Positions 33,108 through 39,708 of a stretch of DNA of 39,708 bases are shown here, piece after piece (the first letter of the stretch is position 1; the number at the start of each line of letters is the position of its first letter). This DNA is from an uncultured Bacilli bacterium. GTDB taxonomy: Bacteria > Bacillota_I > Bacilli_A > RF39 > UBA660. A program made the position numbers and the translations under genes. The notes below the pieces were generated by a model. That model was not told the origin of the DNA, did not search any database, and saw nothing but the letters and a program-made list of their open reading frames with translations. The DNA is taken from contig CALVJR010000009.1 of NCBI GenBank assembly GCA_944332295.1, forward strand, positions 1-39,708, in the 5' to 3' direction.

Positions 33108-33731
33108 ATGAAAAAGTTAAACAGAAATGGGTTTACCCTAATTGAGTTACTTGCAGTTATCGTTATCATGGGTATCTTAATGATGGTAGCTATTCCTGCA
33201 ATGTCTCGTTACATTGAAAATTCTAGAAGGGATACATTCTTATCAACTTCAAAAGAGTATGTTAATGCCGTAAGAAATATGTGGGCATCAGATAGTTTGG
33301 AATGTGTTACTAGTGTTAGTGGTAGGACTACTGAGTCTATGGTATCTTCAGGAGTTGACGTAGGTGATTGGTATGTTATTATCGATACTACAAATAATAA
33401 TGCTGTTAATTTACTAGATCAAGGAGGTTTATCTTCTTGGGGTAATCGTGATTTGAAAGGATATGTAAGAGTTCACGTTGAAAATATTGGAGCTTCTGGT
33501 AGAGAAACAGATAGAAGAACTACTTATTTCGTAGCTTTATCCGATGGTACTCATGGAATTTCAGATAGGACAACTGCTGCTGTTTCTGTAGATGATTTAA
33601 AACGTTCTCATGTTAAAGTAACAGGTGTTTCTTATGATAGTGTAAAACCTACTAGAAGAGAATTATCTACATTTAGATTTAGTAGTTCATCTTCTTATAA
33701 TGATAAAGTTGGACTTTGCTCTGAAGCATAA
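33108..33731 (+). CDS. Type IV pilin-like / pseudopilin protein 2
   Basis: 207 residues. Class III signal NRNGFTLIELLAVIVIMGIL, cleavage after Gly8, Glu at mature +5. The C-terminal domain is Ser/Thr/Arg-rich, with just two Cys (about 64 and 204) spanning most of the domain, as in protein 1. AGAGAGG precedes the ATG and a strong promoter lies upstream, so it can be expressed at a level different from its neighbour. It is a paralog of protein 1 in architecture but not in the soluble part. Confidence 0.86.
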   Translation: MKKLNRNGFTLIELLAVIVIMGILMMVAIPAMSRYIENSRRDTFLSTSKEYVNAVRNMWASDSLECVTSVSGRTTESMVSSGVDVGDWYVIIDTTNNNAVNLLDQGGLSSWGNRDLKGYVRVHVENIGASGRETDRRTTYFVALSDGTHGISDRTTAAVSVDDLKRSHVKVTGVSYDSVKPTRRELSTFRFSSSSSYNDKVGLCSEA

Positions 33732-33747
33732 TTAAAGAAATATGATG

Positions 33748-33775
33748 AAAGACTTCGAAAGAAGTCTTTTTCTTT
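33748..33775 (+). terminator. Terminator after pilin-like gene 2
   Basis: AAAGACTTC (33748-33756), GAAA loop, GAAGTCTTT (33761-33769), then T-run. Perfect 9-bp stem. Confidence 0.88.
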
Positions 33776-33813
33776 CTTTTTTTCTTTGGTATACTTATGT
33801 AGGAGGTTATTAT

Positions 33814-34698
33814 ATGTTATTAATTGGTAGTCATGTTGGATTTAGAAAAGATAGTCAACTTCTTGGTAGTTTACAAGAGGCGTTAAGTTACCGTGCTAAC
33901 ACTTTTATGTTTTATACAGGTGCTCCACAAAACACTAGCCGTTATCCGATACAGGATGGACTTACAATAGAGGCTTTGTCTTTGATGAAAGAAAAAGAAA
34001 TTGATTATTCTAAGGTAGTTGTGCACGCTCCTTATATTATTAATCTTGCTAATGATAAAGATCCTGATAAATTTATGTTTTCTGTTAGATTTTTACAAGA
34101 AGAATTAGAGCGATGTGAACTATTAGGTATTAAGTCGTTAGTTTTACATCCAGGTAGTCATGTAGGACTTGGTGTAGATACTGCTATTTCTAATATTGCT
34201 AAGGGACTTAATATGATTTTAGGAACACACGATGTTACTATATTACTTGAGACTATGGCCGGTAAGGGTACGGAAGTCGGTTCCTCTTTGGAAGAGATTA
34301 AGAGAATTATTGATTTGGTTGATGATAAAGAGTATATTGGTGTATGTATTGATACATGTCACTTGAATGATGCCGGATATGATATGAGTAAGTTTGACGA
34401 TTTTTTAGATCAATTTGATTCTTTGATTGGTATTAGAAAAATAGGTTGTGTTCACGTTAATGATAGTAAAAATCTTTTAGGTGCTCATAAAGATAGACAT
34501 GAAAATATTGGTTTTGGAACTATCGGATTCGATAATTTAATTTCTATTATTTATAATGAAAGACTAGAAGATGTTCCTAAAATATTAGAAACTCCTTATG
34601 TAGATAGGGAGTATGCTCCTTATAAATATGAAATAGAGATGATAAGAAATAAAGAATTTGATTCAGGAATTCTTGATAAAATAAGAAAACAAGCGTAG
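33814..34698 (+). CDS. nfo: Endonuclease IV (Nfo)
   Basis: 294 residues. Zinc-dependent AP endonuclease of base excision repair, TIM barrel. Metal and substrate motifs: GSHVGFRKD, VVHAPYIINLA, LVLHPGSHVG, LLETMAGKG, CIDTCHLNDAGYD, and VHVNDSKN with HKDRHENIGFG. AGGAGG stands before ATG 33814, so the longer upstream open frame is not used. In Bacillus it also pairs with the DUF2624 gene (yqfS-yqfT), which here is nearby on the other strand. Confidence 0.95.
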   Translation: MLLIGSHVGFRKDSQLLGSLQEALSYRANTFMFYTGAPQNTSRYPIQDGLTIEALSLMKEKEIDYSKVVVHAPYIINLANDKDPDKFMFSVRFLQEELERCELLGIKSLVLHPGSHVGLGVDTAISNIAKGLNMILGTHDVTILLETMAGKGTEVGSSLEEIKRIIDLVDDKEYIGVCIDTCHLNDAGYDMSKFDDFLDQFDSLIGIRKIGCVHVNDSKNLLGAHKDRHENIGFGTIGFDNLISIIYNERLEDVPKILETPYVDREYAPYKYEIEMIRNKEFDSGILDKIRKQA

Positions 34699-34714
34699 GC
34701 TTGTTTATTTTTTT
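34687..34714. terminator. Terminator overlapping the end of nfo, likely bidirectional
   Basis: AAACAAGC (34687-34694), loop GTAG holding the nfo TAG stop, GCTTGTTT (34699-34706), then ATTTTTTTT. The 3' arm also reaches the stop of the convergent HExxH gene. Confidence 0.85.
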
Positions 34715-35496
34715 TCGTATGTTTTTCTTAAAATTTTTACGTTTTCTGGAGTAAGTTTTTCCTTTGCTTCTTGAATTAATTGCTCTTGTCTTTCTATATA
34801 TTTTAGGGATGGTTTTTGTTTGATTTTTCTTCTTAATCTATTTTGATAAGAGATTAGTTTTTCTTCTAGTACTATTTTTTGTAGGACATAGGGTAAATTG
34901 TTGATTGCATATTCATTTGCTTGTCTTTCCATTAATAATGAATCATGATATTTTATATATTCTTTTCTGTTTGTAGCAATCAAAAGGTCATTAAATAATT
35001 CTTCTTGTTCTATATTTTTTACTCTTGTTAAATATTCAAATTGTCGTATATGAAAGGTTTCGTGTAAGAGGTCAAAGGTTATTTCCATTAAAAGTTTATA
35101 AAAAATTTTTTTCTTTATTGTTTGTTCACTTTCAAAAATAGCTCTGTCTACTTTTATTGTATTTCCGCTATTTGGTGTTTTTCTTGCTTCCATTATTGCA
35201 TCTGTATATGTAAATTTTAAGGCTATATTATTTCCTTGATTTTCATTTAAATAATTAAATAGGTGCTGTGTATATAATAACAAATCAGAAGGCGAAAAAA
35301 GTTCTTGAGATAGTACATATTTATGAATAAATATTGCTAAGGTATCTTTATCTACTTTTGTATTACCGTAAAGAATAGTATTTACTAGGAGTTCTTTTAA
35401 TACTTTTTGTTCTTCTTTGGATAAAGGTTCTTTTTTACTTTTTTCATTTAGATTAGCTATAAAATTGTTTTCATATTCTAGTATCTTTTCTGCCAT
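34705..35496 (-). CDS. Unknown protein with a zincin-like HExxH motif
   Basis: 263 residues, no recognised family. The centre has LLHETFHIRQFEYL, that is H145-E146-x-x-H149, in a predicted helix, followed about 45 residues later by MERQANEYA (E190 or E195 could be a third ligand). This order is that of gluzincin-type metallopeptidases. The N-terminus is charged and helical and the C-terminus Lys/Glu-rich coiled coil. No signal peptide or membrane segment, so it should be cytosolic. Its minus-strand neighbour upstream is the DUF2624-like gene, 56 bp away. AAAGGAT precedes the ATG. Confidence 0.7.
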   Translation of the reverse strand: MAEKILEYENNFIANLNEKSKKEPLSKEEQKVLKELLVNTILYGNTKVDKDTLAIFIHKYVLSQELFSPSDLLLYTQHLFNYLNENQGNNIALKFTYTDAIMEARKTPNSGNTIKVDRAIFESEQTIKKKIFYKLLMEITFDLLHETFHIRQFEYLTRVKNIEQEELFNDLLIATNRKEYIKYHDSLLMERQANEYAINNLPYVLQKIVLEEKLISYQNRLRRKIKQKPSLKYIERQEQLIQEAKEKLTPENVKILRKTYEKK

Positions 35497-35552
35497 CTTT
35501 TCGTTATCCTTTCGGTTTTGTTATTTCCTTATTATATTATAATTATAGGTAT

Positions 35553-35804
35553 TTATAAATATTTATTTTTGTTTTCATTATATAGATTTAATAATTGCTG
35601 GTATAAATTAGGATTTAGTTTTCTTTTTAATTCTATAAAACTTGTTTCATTTCCCTCCAAAATTTCGCTATAATTTTTCATAATAAATTGGTATAATATA
35701 ATTGTTTCGGAGTCTGTTAGAGAAATATTTATGGTTTCTCCATAATCTTTTATCATTCTTGGAGTTAATTTTGGTATATAACTTTTTATTAATTCTTTAT
35801 ACAT
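35553..35804 (-). CDS. DUF2624/YqfT-like small protein
   Basis: 83 residues. The pattern LTPRMIKDYGETINISLTD followed by ETIILYQFIMKN and a Leu-rich helical end resembles DUF2624 (B. subtilis YqfT), a small helical protein coded next to nfo. The match is by general pattern and gene context, not a strong motif. GAGGTG lies before the ATG. Function is unknown. Confidence 0.6.
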   Translation of the reverse strand: MYKELIKSYIPKLTPRMIKDYGETINISLTDSETIILYQFIMKNYSEILEGNETSFIELKRKLNPNLYQQLLNLYNENKNKYL

Positions 35805-35846
35805 ATTTCACCTCATTAAAATATATGATATAAGTTTTAAAAAATG

Positions 35847-35855
35847 TGATAGAAT
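35847..35855 (+). promoter_or_regulatory. Extended -10 promoter of the PBP gene
   Basis: TGaTAGAAT; no good -35 at 17 bp. The start codon is 26 bp downstream. Confidence 0.45.
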
Positions 35856-35881
35856 AATTATTAAGAAAAGAGGGATAGATT

Positions 35882-37948
35882 TTGAGTAAGTTACGATTAA
35901 ATCAGCAAGAGAAGAAGATTAATTATAATCAAATTATATCTAGACGATTTCTTATTTTTTTGGTTGTTCTTCTTTTATTATTTAGTGTTGTTGGAATAAA
36001 ATTATATTCTGTTATGATAGTAAAAAAAGATGAGTATAAGAGTGAATTAAAAGAATTATCTTATACTAAAGTAGAAGGTACTAGCTCTCCTAGAGGTAGA
36101 ATTTATGATAGAAATTATAATATTATTGTAGATAATAAAGCTGTTAAAAGTATTACTTATAAAAAAGATAAAAGTATTAGTACTAGTAAAATGATAGAAT
36201 TAGCTTATTTAGTTTCACCGCATTTGGAACTTTCTTATTCTAGTTTAACAGATCGAGCTAAAAGAGAATTTTATCTTGCGAAATATCCTGATTTGTGTAA
36301 GAAGAAGATTACTAGTAAGGAAAATGAAAAAGTTAAGACAGGAGAACTTAGTACTACGGATTTAGAAGAGTTGAAAATTGAACGTATTACAGAAGAAGAA
36401 TTAGCAACACTTACGGAAGAAGATTTAAAAGCAGCCTATTTATATTATCTTATGAATCGTGGTTATACTTATGATGAGAAGGTTATTAAAGAAGATGCTA
36501 CGGATCAAGAATATGCTTATATTGCTGAACATAATAGTGAGCTTGACGGATTTAATACAGTTTTAGACTGGGAGAGAGTATATCCTTACGGTGATACTTT
36601 TCGTAGTGTTTTAGGTACGGTTTCTACGACAACGCAAGGTCTTCCGGCAGAAGAGAAAGATGAGTATTTAGCTAAAGGTTATGCTTTAAATGATCGTGTT
36701 GGTCTTAGTTATCTTGAGAAAGAATATGAAGAGTATTTAAAAGGTGAAAAAGCAGAGTACCAAGTAGTTAATTCCCATGAGTTAAAGCTTGTGAAAGAGG
36801 GAAAAAGAGGTAATGATATTGTCTTATCGATTGATATTAATCTGCAACAGGAAGTGGAACGTATTTTAACAGAACAAGTATTGAAGGCGAAAAGTGAACC
36901 TAATACAGAGTATTATGATCATTCTAGTGTAGTTATTCAAGATCCTAATACTGGTGAGATTTTAGCCATGGCTTCTAAGCAGATTGTTGGTGATAAAGTG
37001 GTGGATAATACGACGAGTATCTTTTTATTACCTATTACTCCTGGTTCTGTTGTCAAGGGTGCTTCGATGCTTGTTGCTTATAATACGGGTGCAGTAAAGA
37101 TTGGTGAATATATGCTAGATGAATGTGTTAAAATTGCTGGTGCACCTGAGAAATGTTCTTCTGTTAACAATCTGGGTACTATTAATGATATTACTGCACT
37201 TGCAAAAAGTAGTAATGTCTATCAGTTTAAAGCGGCGATTCGTGTTAATGGACAAGAGTATTCTAGGGGAATGAAACTTAATTTTAATCAGAGTGCATTT
37301 GACACTTATCGCAATATGTATCATTCTTTTGGTCTTGGTGTTGCGACTGGAATCGATTTGCCTTCTGAAGGATTAGGGTATGGTGCTAAACAAGATACTA
37401 ATTCTGGTAATTTACTTGATTTTGTCATGGGACAATATGAGTCTTATACACCTTTACAACTTTCTCAGTATATTTCAACGATTGCGAATAATGGTAGTAG
37501 ACTCGCTCCACATTTATTAAAAGAAGTTCATGGAGCAACGGATGATGCTTCTTTGGGAAAGACTATTTTGACTGTTGAGCGGGAAGTTTTAAATACTATT
37601 GATACACAGCCAGAGTATATGGCACGTGTAAAAGAAGGTTTTTATGCTGTTATGCATTCTAGTGGAGGATATGGACGTGGATATATCGATGATCGCTGGG
37701 ATGCAGCTGGAAAAACTGGTACTTCTCAAAGTTTTGTTGATACAGATGGTAATGGTATTATAGATACGGAGACCATAACGTCATCCTTTGTTGGTTATGC
37801 ACCTGCTAATGATCCAGTTATGAGTATTATGGTTACTTCTCCCAATTCATCTCATCCTAATTCTAATACGGATTATGCTAGTTTAGTAACATTACATATT
37901 ACTAAAGAAATTACTAATAAATTTTTTGAGATGTATTATGCACAGTAA
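35882..37948 (+). CDS. Class B penicillin-binding protein (PBP2/PbpA type)
   Basis: 688 residues. Transpeptidase that cross-links peptidoglycan. Membrane helix about 23-45, pedestal with SSPRGRIYDRN, then a transpeptidase domain with S389-VV-K392 (TPGSVVKGA), S443-S-N445 and K611-TG (AGKTGTS). The order and the segments FGLGVATGIDLPSEG and YESYTPLQLSQYISTIANNG resemble the elongation PBP2b/PBP2A group rather than FtsI. A helical Glu/Lys-rich insert sits about 125-205. Start is TTG at 35882 behind AAGAGGG; no ATG is available nearby. No PASTA domain. Confidence 0.9.
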   Translation: MSKLRLNQQEKKINYNQIISRRFLIFLVVLLLLFSVVGIKLYSVMIVKKDEYKSELKELSYTKVEGTSSPRGRIYDRNYNIIVDNKAVKSITYKKDKSISTSKMIELAYLVSPHLELSYSSLTDRAKREFYLAKYPDLCKKKITSKENEKVKTGELSTTDLEELKIERITEEELATLTEEDLKAAYLYYLMNRGYTYDEKVIKEDATDQEYAYIAEHNSELDGFNTVLDWERVYPYGDTFRSVLGTVSTTTQGLPAEEKDEYLAKGYALNDRVGLSYLEKEYEEYLKGEKAEYQVVNSHELKLVKEGKRGNDIVLSIDINLQQEVERILTEQVLKAKSEPNTEYYDHSSVVIQDPNTGEILAMASKQIVGDKVVDNTTSIFLLPITPGSVVKGASMLVAYNTGAVKIGEYMLDECVKIAGAPEKCSSVNNLGTINDITALAKSSNVYQFKAAIRVNGQEYSRGMKLNFNQSAFDTYRNMYHSFGLGVATGIDLPSEGLGYGAKQDTNSGNLLDFVMGQYESYTPLQLSQYISTIANNGSRLAPHLLKEVHGATDDASLGKTILTVEREVLNTIDTQPEYMARVKEGFYAVMHSSGGYGRGYIDDRWDAAGKTGTSQSFVDTDGNGIIDTETITSSFVGYAPANDPVMSIMVTSPNSSHPNSNTDYASLVTLHITKEITNKFFEMYYAQ

Positions 37949-38023
37949 TTTCTGTTGAAGTGTGTAATTTAATTACTTCTTATGCATATTTTTTCATTAT
38001 GTATAAGCTCAAAAATGTCAAAT

Positions 38024-38052
38024 TTGATATTTTTTGTTTTTTGTGATATAAT
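38024..38052 (+). promoter_or_regulatory. Promoter of the GH25 gene
   Basis: TTGATA (38024-38029), 17 bp, TATAAT (38047-38052) with an extended TGa; one of the strongest promoters in the window. Confidence 0.8.
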
Positions 38053-38079
38053 CTAGCCACATTTGAGAGAGGTGTTTTT

Positions 38080-39618
38080 ATGGGACGATTAATACGTCAT
38101 AAAAATGAGAAGAAAAAAATATTAATTCCTGCTGGTATTGCAGCAGCTATTGCGGTTGTTGCTGGTTCTTATCTTTACAGTGAATCTGGTAAGGTTACTT
38201 TGGTTACAAAAGAACCTACCACCATGGATGCTTTTTCTGATAAATTAGGTATTGATTATGACGATTTAAAACGTTGGAATAAGAAGCTAGGTGAAGAACT
38301 ACCAGAAGGAGTAGAGGTTGTTGCGAAAATAGATTTAGATAAGAAAGATGATCAACAAAAATATACGATTCAAGTTGGAGATACAGTTGAGTCTATTGCA
38401 TCTTCTTTTGGTCTTACAGAAGAGACTTTGGCTAAAGTAGATAAAGCTTTAAAAAGTAATGAATCTATTGCTAAGAACTATGGAGAAGAAGTAGAAATCT
38501 ATAGTCGAAATTCTACAAGTTATAAGAGTATTAATTATATTATCGAAAGTGGAGATACTTTAGGTTCTATTGCTTCCTATCTTGGTGTTAGTATTAGTGA
38601 TATTAGAGAACAGAATGAACTTACTAGTGACACTGTTCTTGCAGGACATGTATTATCTGTTACTGCTTCTATGACTGATGAGAAATACGAAGAAGTTACT
38701 GATCGTAATGAGAAGTTGGCTTATCAATTGTACGTGGATTTAGCACAGGGAGATGTTAAAGCTCCTGAGGTAGAAAGTAGAAGTGTTGAAGAAGAAAGTA
38801 CTTCTGTTCAAGATACTAGCAATTTTTTATCAGGTATTGATGTTTCTTCTTATCAAAATGAAATTGACTGGACTAAAGTTAAAGAAGCTGGTGTCGATTA
38901 TGCAATTATTAAAATGTTTGATTCTTATTTTATGGAGTATCAAAGAGATCCTGAGACATTGGAACTTAATGGTACGTTAAGTAAGTTAGATAGTCAATTT
39001 TTAAATAATATTCATGGTTGTGAAGAAAATGATATTCCTTATGGTATTTATATTTATAGTCGTGCTGTTACAGAAGAGCAAGCAAGGGTTGAAGCTTATA
39101 AATTTTTGAAGTTTGCTAAACAGTATCAGATTCAACCATCTTGGCCAATCTATTTTGATGTTGAACCTTTAGATAATGAGCCATTTTATGATGAGAATGG
39201 TAATGCAGTCAATGCTCGAGACTTTTTTGCGAACCATCCAGATCAAATCGTTAATAATTTTAAAGCCTGGGCAAATATCTTAGAGGAAAATGGTTATTAT
39301 TGTGGTATTTATTGTAATGATAATGGTTTAAAACAATTAGATCCTGATGGTAGTCAGTTAAGTGATTATGCGGTTTGGATTGCTAAATTTAAATATGGTG
39401 CTGGTAGTGGAGTAGTTAATAATAATGAATTGCTTGATGTTACTTATTCAGGTAATTATGGAATTTATCAATTTTCTGAAACTGGTACTTGTCCGGGTGT
39501 TGATGGTTTTGTCGATAAATCTTATGCTTCTATTAATTATGGTAAATTTATAGAAGCAGGAGGGTTTAATCAACCATTAACTGATGAAGAAGCTAGTAAA
39601 ATAAAAGCTTTGCAATAA
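38080..39618 (+). CDS. LysM - GH25 muramidase
   Basis: 512 residues. Wall hydrolase cutting the MurNAc-GlcNAc bond. N-terminal signal anchor (about 12-32), a degenerate LysM-like region (about 40-88), LysM (YTIQVGDTVESIASSFGL, about 94-140), LysM (INYIIESGDTLGSIASYLGV, about 150-195), an acidic Ser-rich linker, and the GH25 domain from about 250. The catalytic acids are D254 (SGIDVSSYQ) and E362 (FDVEP). SD is AGAGAGGTG. The LysM parts hold it to the wall. Confidence 0.92.
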   Translation: MGRLIRHKNEKKKILIPAGIAAAIAVVAGSYLYSESGKVTLVTKEPTTMDAFSDKLGIDYDDLKRWNKKLGEELPEGVEVVAKIDLDKKDDQQKYTIQVGDTVESIASSFGLTEETLAKVDKALKSNESIAKNYGEEVEIYSRNSTSYKSINYIIESGDTLGSIASYLGVSISDIREQNELTSDTVLAGHVLSVTASMTDEKYEEVTDRNEKLAYQLYVDLAQGDVKAPEVESRSVEEESTSVQDTSNFLSGIDVSSYQNEIDWTKVKEAGVDYAIIKMFDSYFMEYQRDPETLELNGTLSKLDSQFLNNIHGCEENDIPYGIYIYSRAVTEEQARVEAYKFLKFAKQYQIQPSWPIYFDVEPLDNEPFYDENGNAVNARDFFANHPDQIVNNFKAWANILEENGYYCGIYCNDNGLKQLDPDGSQLSDYAVWIAKFKYGAGSGVVNNNELLDVTYSGNYGIYQFSETGTCPGVDGFVDKSYASINYGKFIEAGGFNQPLTDEEASKIKALQ

Positions 39619-39644
39619 TATTTGAAAAAAGGCTGAAATGAAAA

Positions 39645-39676
39645 AGTAAATTCCACTTTGAAAGGTTAAATTCCAT
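39645..39676. repeat. 20-bp-period direct repeat of TAAATTCCA
   Basis: TAAATTCCA occurs at 39647-39655 and 39667-39675, exactly 20 bp apart, in the gene-free 90 bases that end the window. Subterminal repeats of this kind are seen at the ends of IS21-family elements, which would continue beyond the window. No transposase is in view, so the origin is uncertain. Confidence 0.4.
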
Positions 39677-39708
39677 GTTTATCAGATTTTAATTAATAAA
39701 CATTCTTA

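Noticed and set aside
33742-33813. N-terminal extension of Nfo
   Set aside because: The extension is coded by the upstream terminator and promoter region; the ATG at 33814 follows AGGAGG and matches the family start.
1-39708. Use of TGA as tryptophan (mycoplasma code)
   Set aside because: Trp is TGG throughout and TGA ends several genes at the expected length, with terminators or next genes directly after.
1-39708. CRISPR arrays, tRNA or rRNA genes
   Set aside because: No regularly spaced repeat array, cloverleaf-like segment or rRNA-like conserved stretch was seen by eye.

Overview
The window is a chromosomal stretch of a very AT-rich, Gram-positive-type bacterium. The gene content and order (murG-murB-divIB ... 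ftsA-ftsZ, yqeG-yqeH, dnaG-rpoD-trmK, nfo next to a DUF2624-like gene) are those of Bacillota, class Bacilli. The base composition and the VanW, VanZ, YetF and GHL10 content suggest an uncultured Erysipelotrichia/RF39-like gut lineage; this placement is inference. TGA is a real stop codon here (flippase, sigma factor, DUF421 gene, gene before dnaG), so the mycoplasma code is not used.

Layout. 1-41: the 5' tip of tmcAL on the minus strand, divergent from the next operon. 209-9590: one apparent operon, murG-murB-divIB, followed by five tandem paralogous polytopic membrane proteins that look like GT-C glycosyltransferases, closed by a strong terminator. 9573-12028: ftsA-ftsZ with its own promoter, whose -35 lies inside the preceding terminator. 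12070-13162: a 55-residue basic protein and a convergent arginase. 13264-18867: a divergent MurE-type ligase, VanW protein, NAD(P)HX dehydratase, VanZ protein and a Wzx-like flippase. 18922-21731: a small membrane protein, a SigK-like sigma factor and an anchored polysaccharide deacetylase. 21775-27467: yqeG-yqeH, an unknown gene, dnaG-rpoD-trmK. 27468-27731: a non-coding gap with a terminator and a probable small RNA. 27732-29476: two tandem CDF metal transporters. 29499-32385: PepSY, TIGR04086, DUF421 and GHL10 envelope proteins. 32435-33731: two pilin-like proteins. 33814-35804: nfo, a HExxH protein and a DUF2624-like protein. 35882-39618: a class B PBP and a LysM-GH25 muramidase. The last 90 bases carry a 20-bp-period repeat that may be the edge of an insertion sequence.

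How it fits together. Most of the window serves the cell envelope: lipid II synthesis (MurG, MurB, MurE-like), division (DivIB, FtsA, FtsZ), cross-linking (PBP), wall modification and turnover (deacetylase, GH25, GHL10, VanW) and lipid-linked glycan export (flippase). The five GT-C-like paralogs sit inside the division cluster and are the best candidate for an undescribed system, possibly adding sugars to a wall or lipid-linked polymer in step with septal synthesis. The rest is core replication, transcription and ribosome assembly.

Genome style. Leaders are very short, with an extended -10 or TATAAT element 10-25 bp upstream of a GGTGAT-type ribosome binding site. At least four genes have their stop codon in the loop of their own terminator hairpin.
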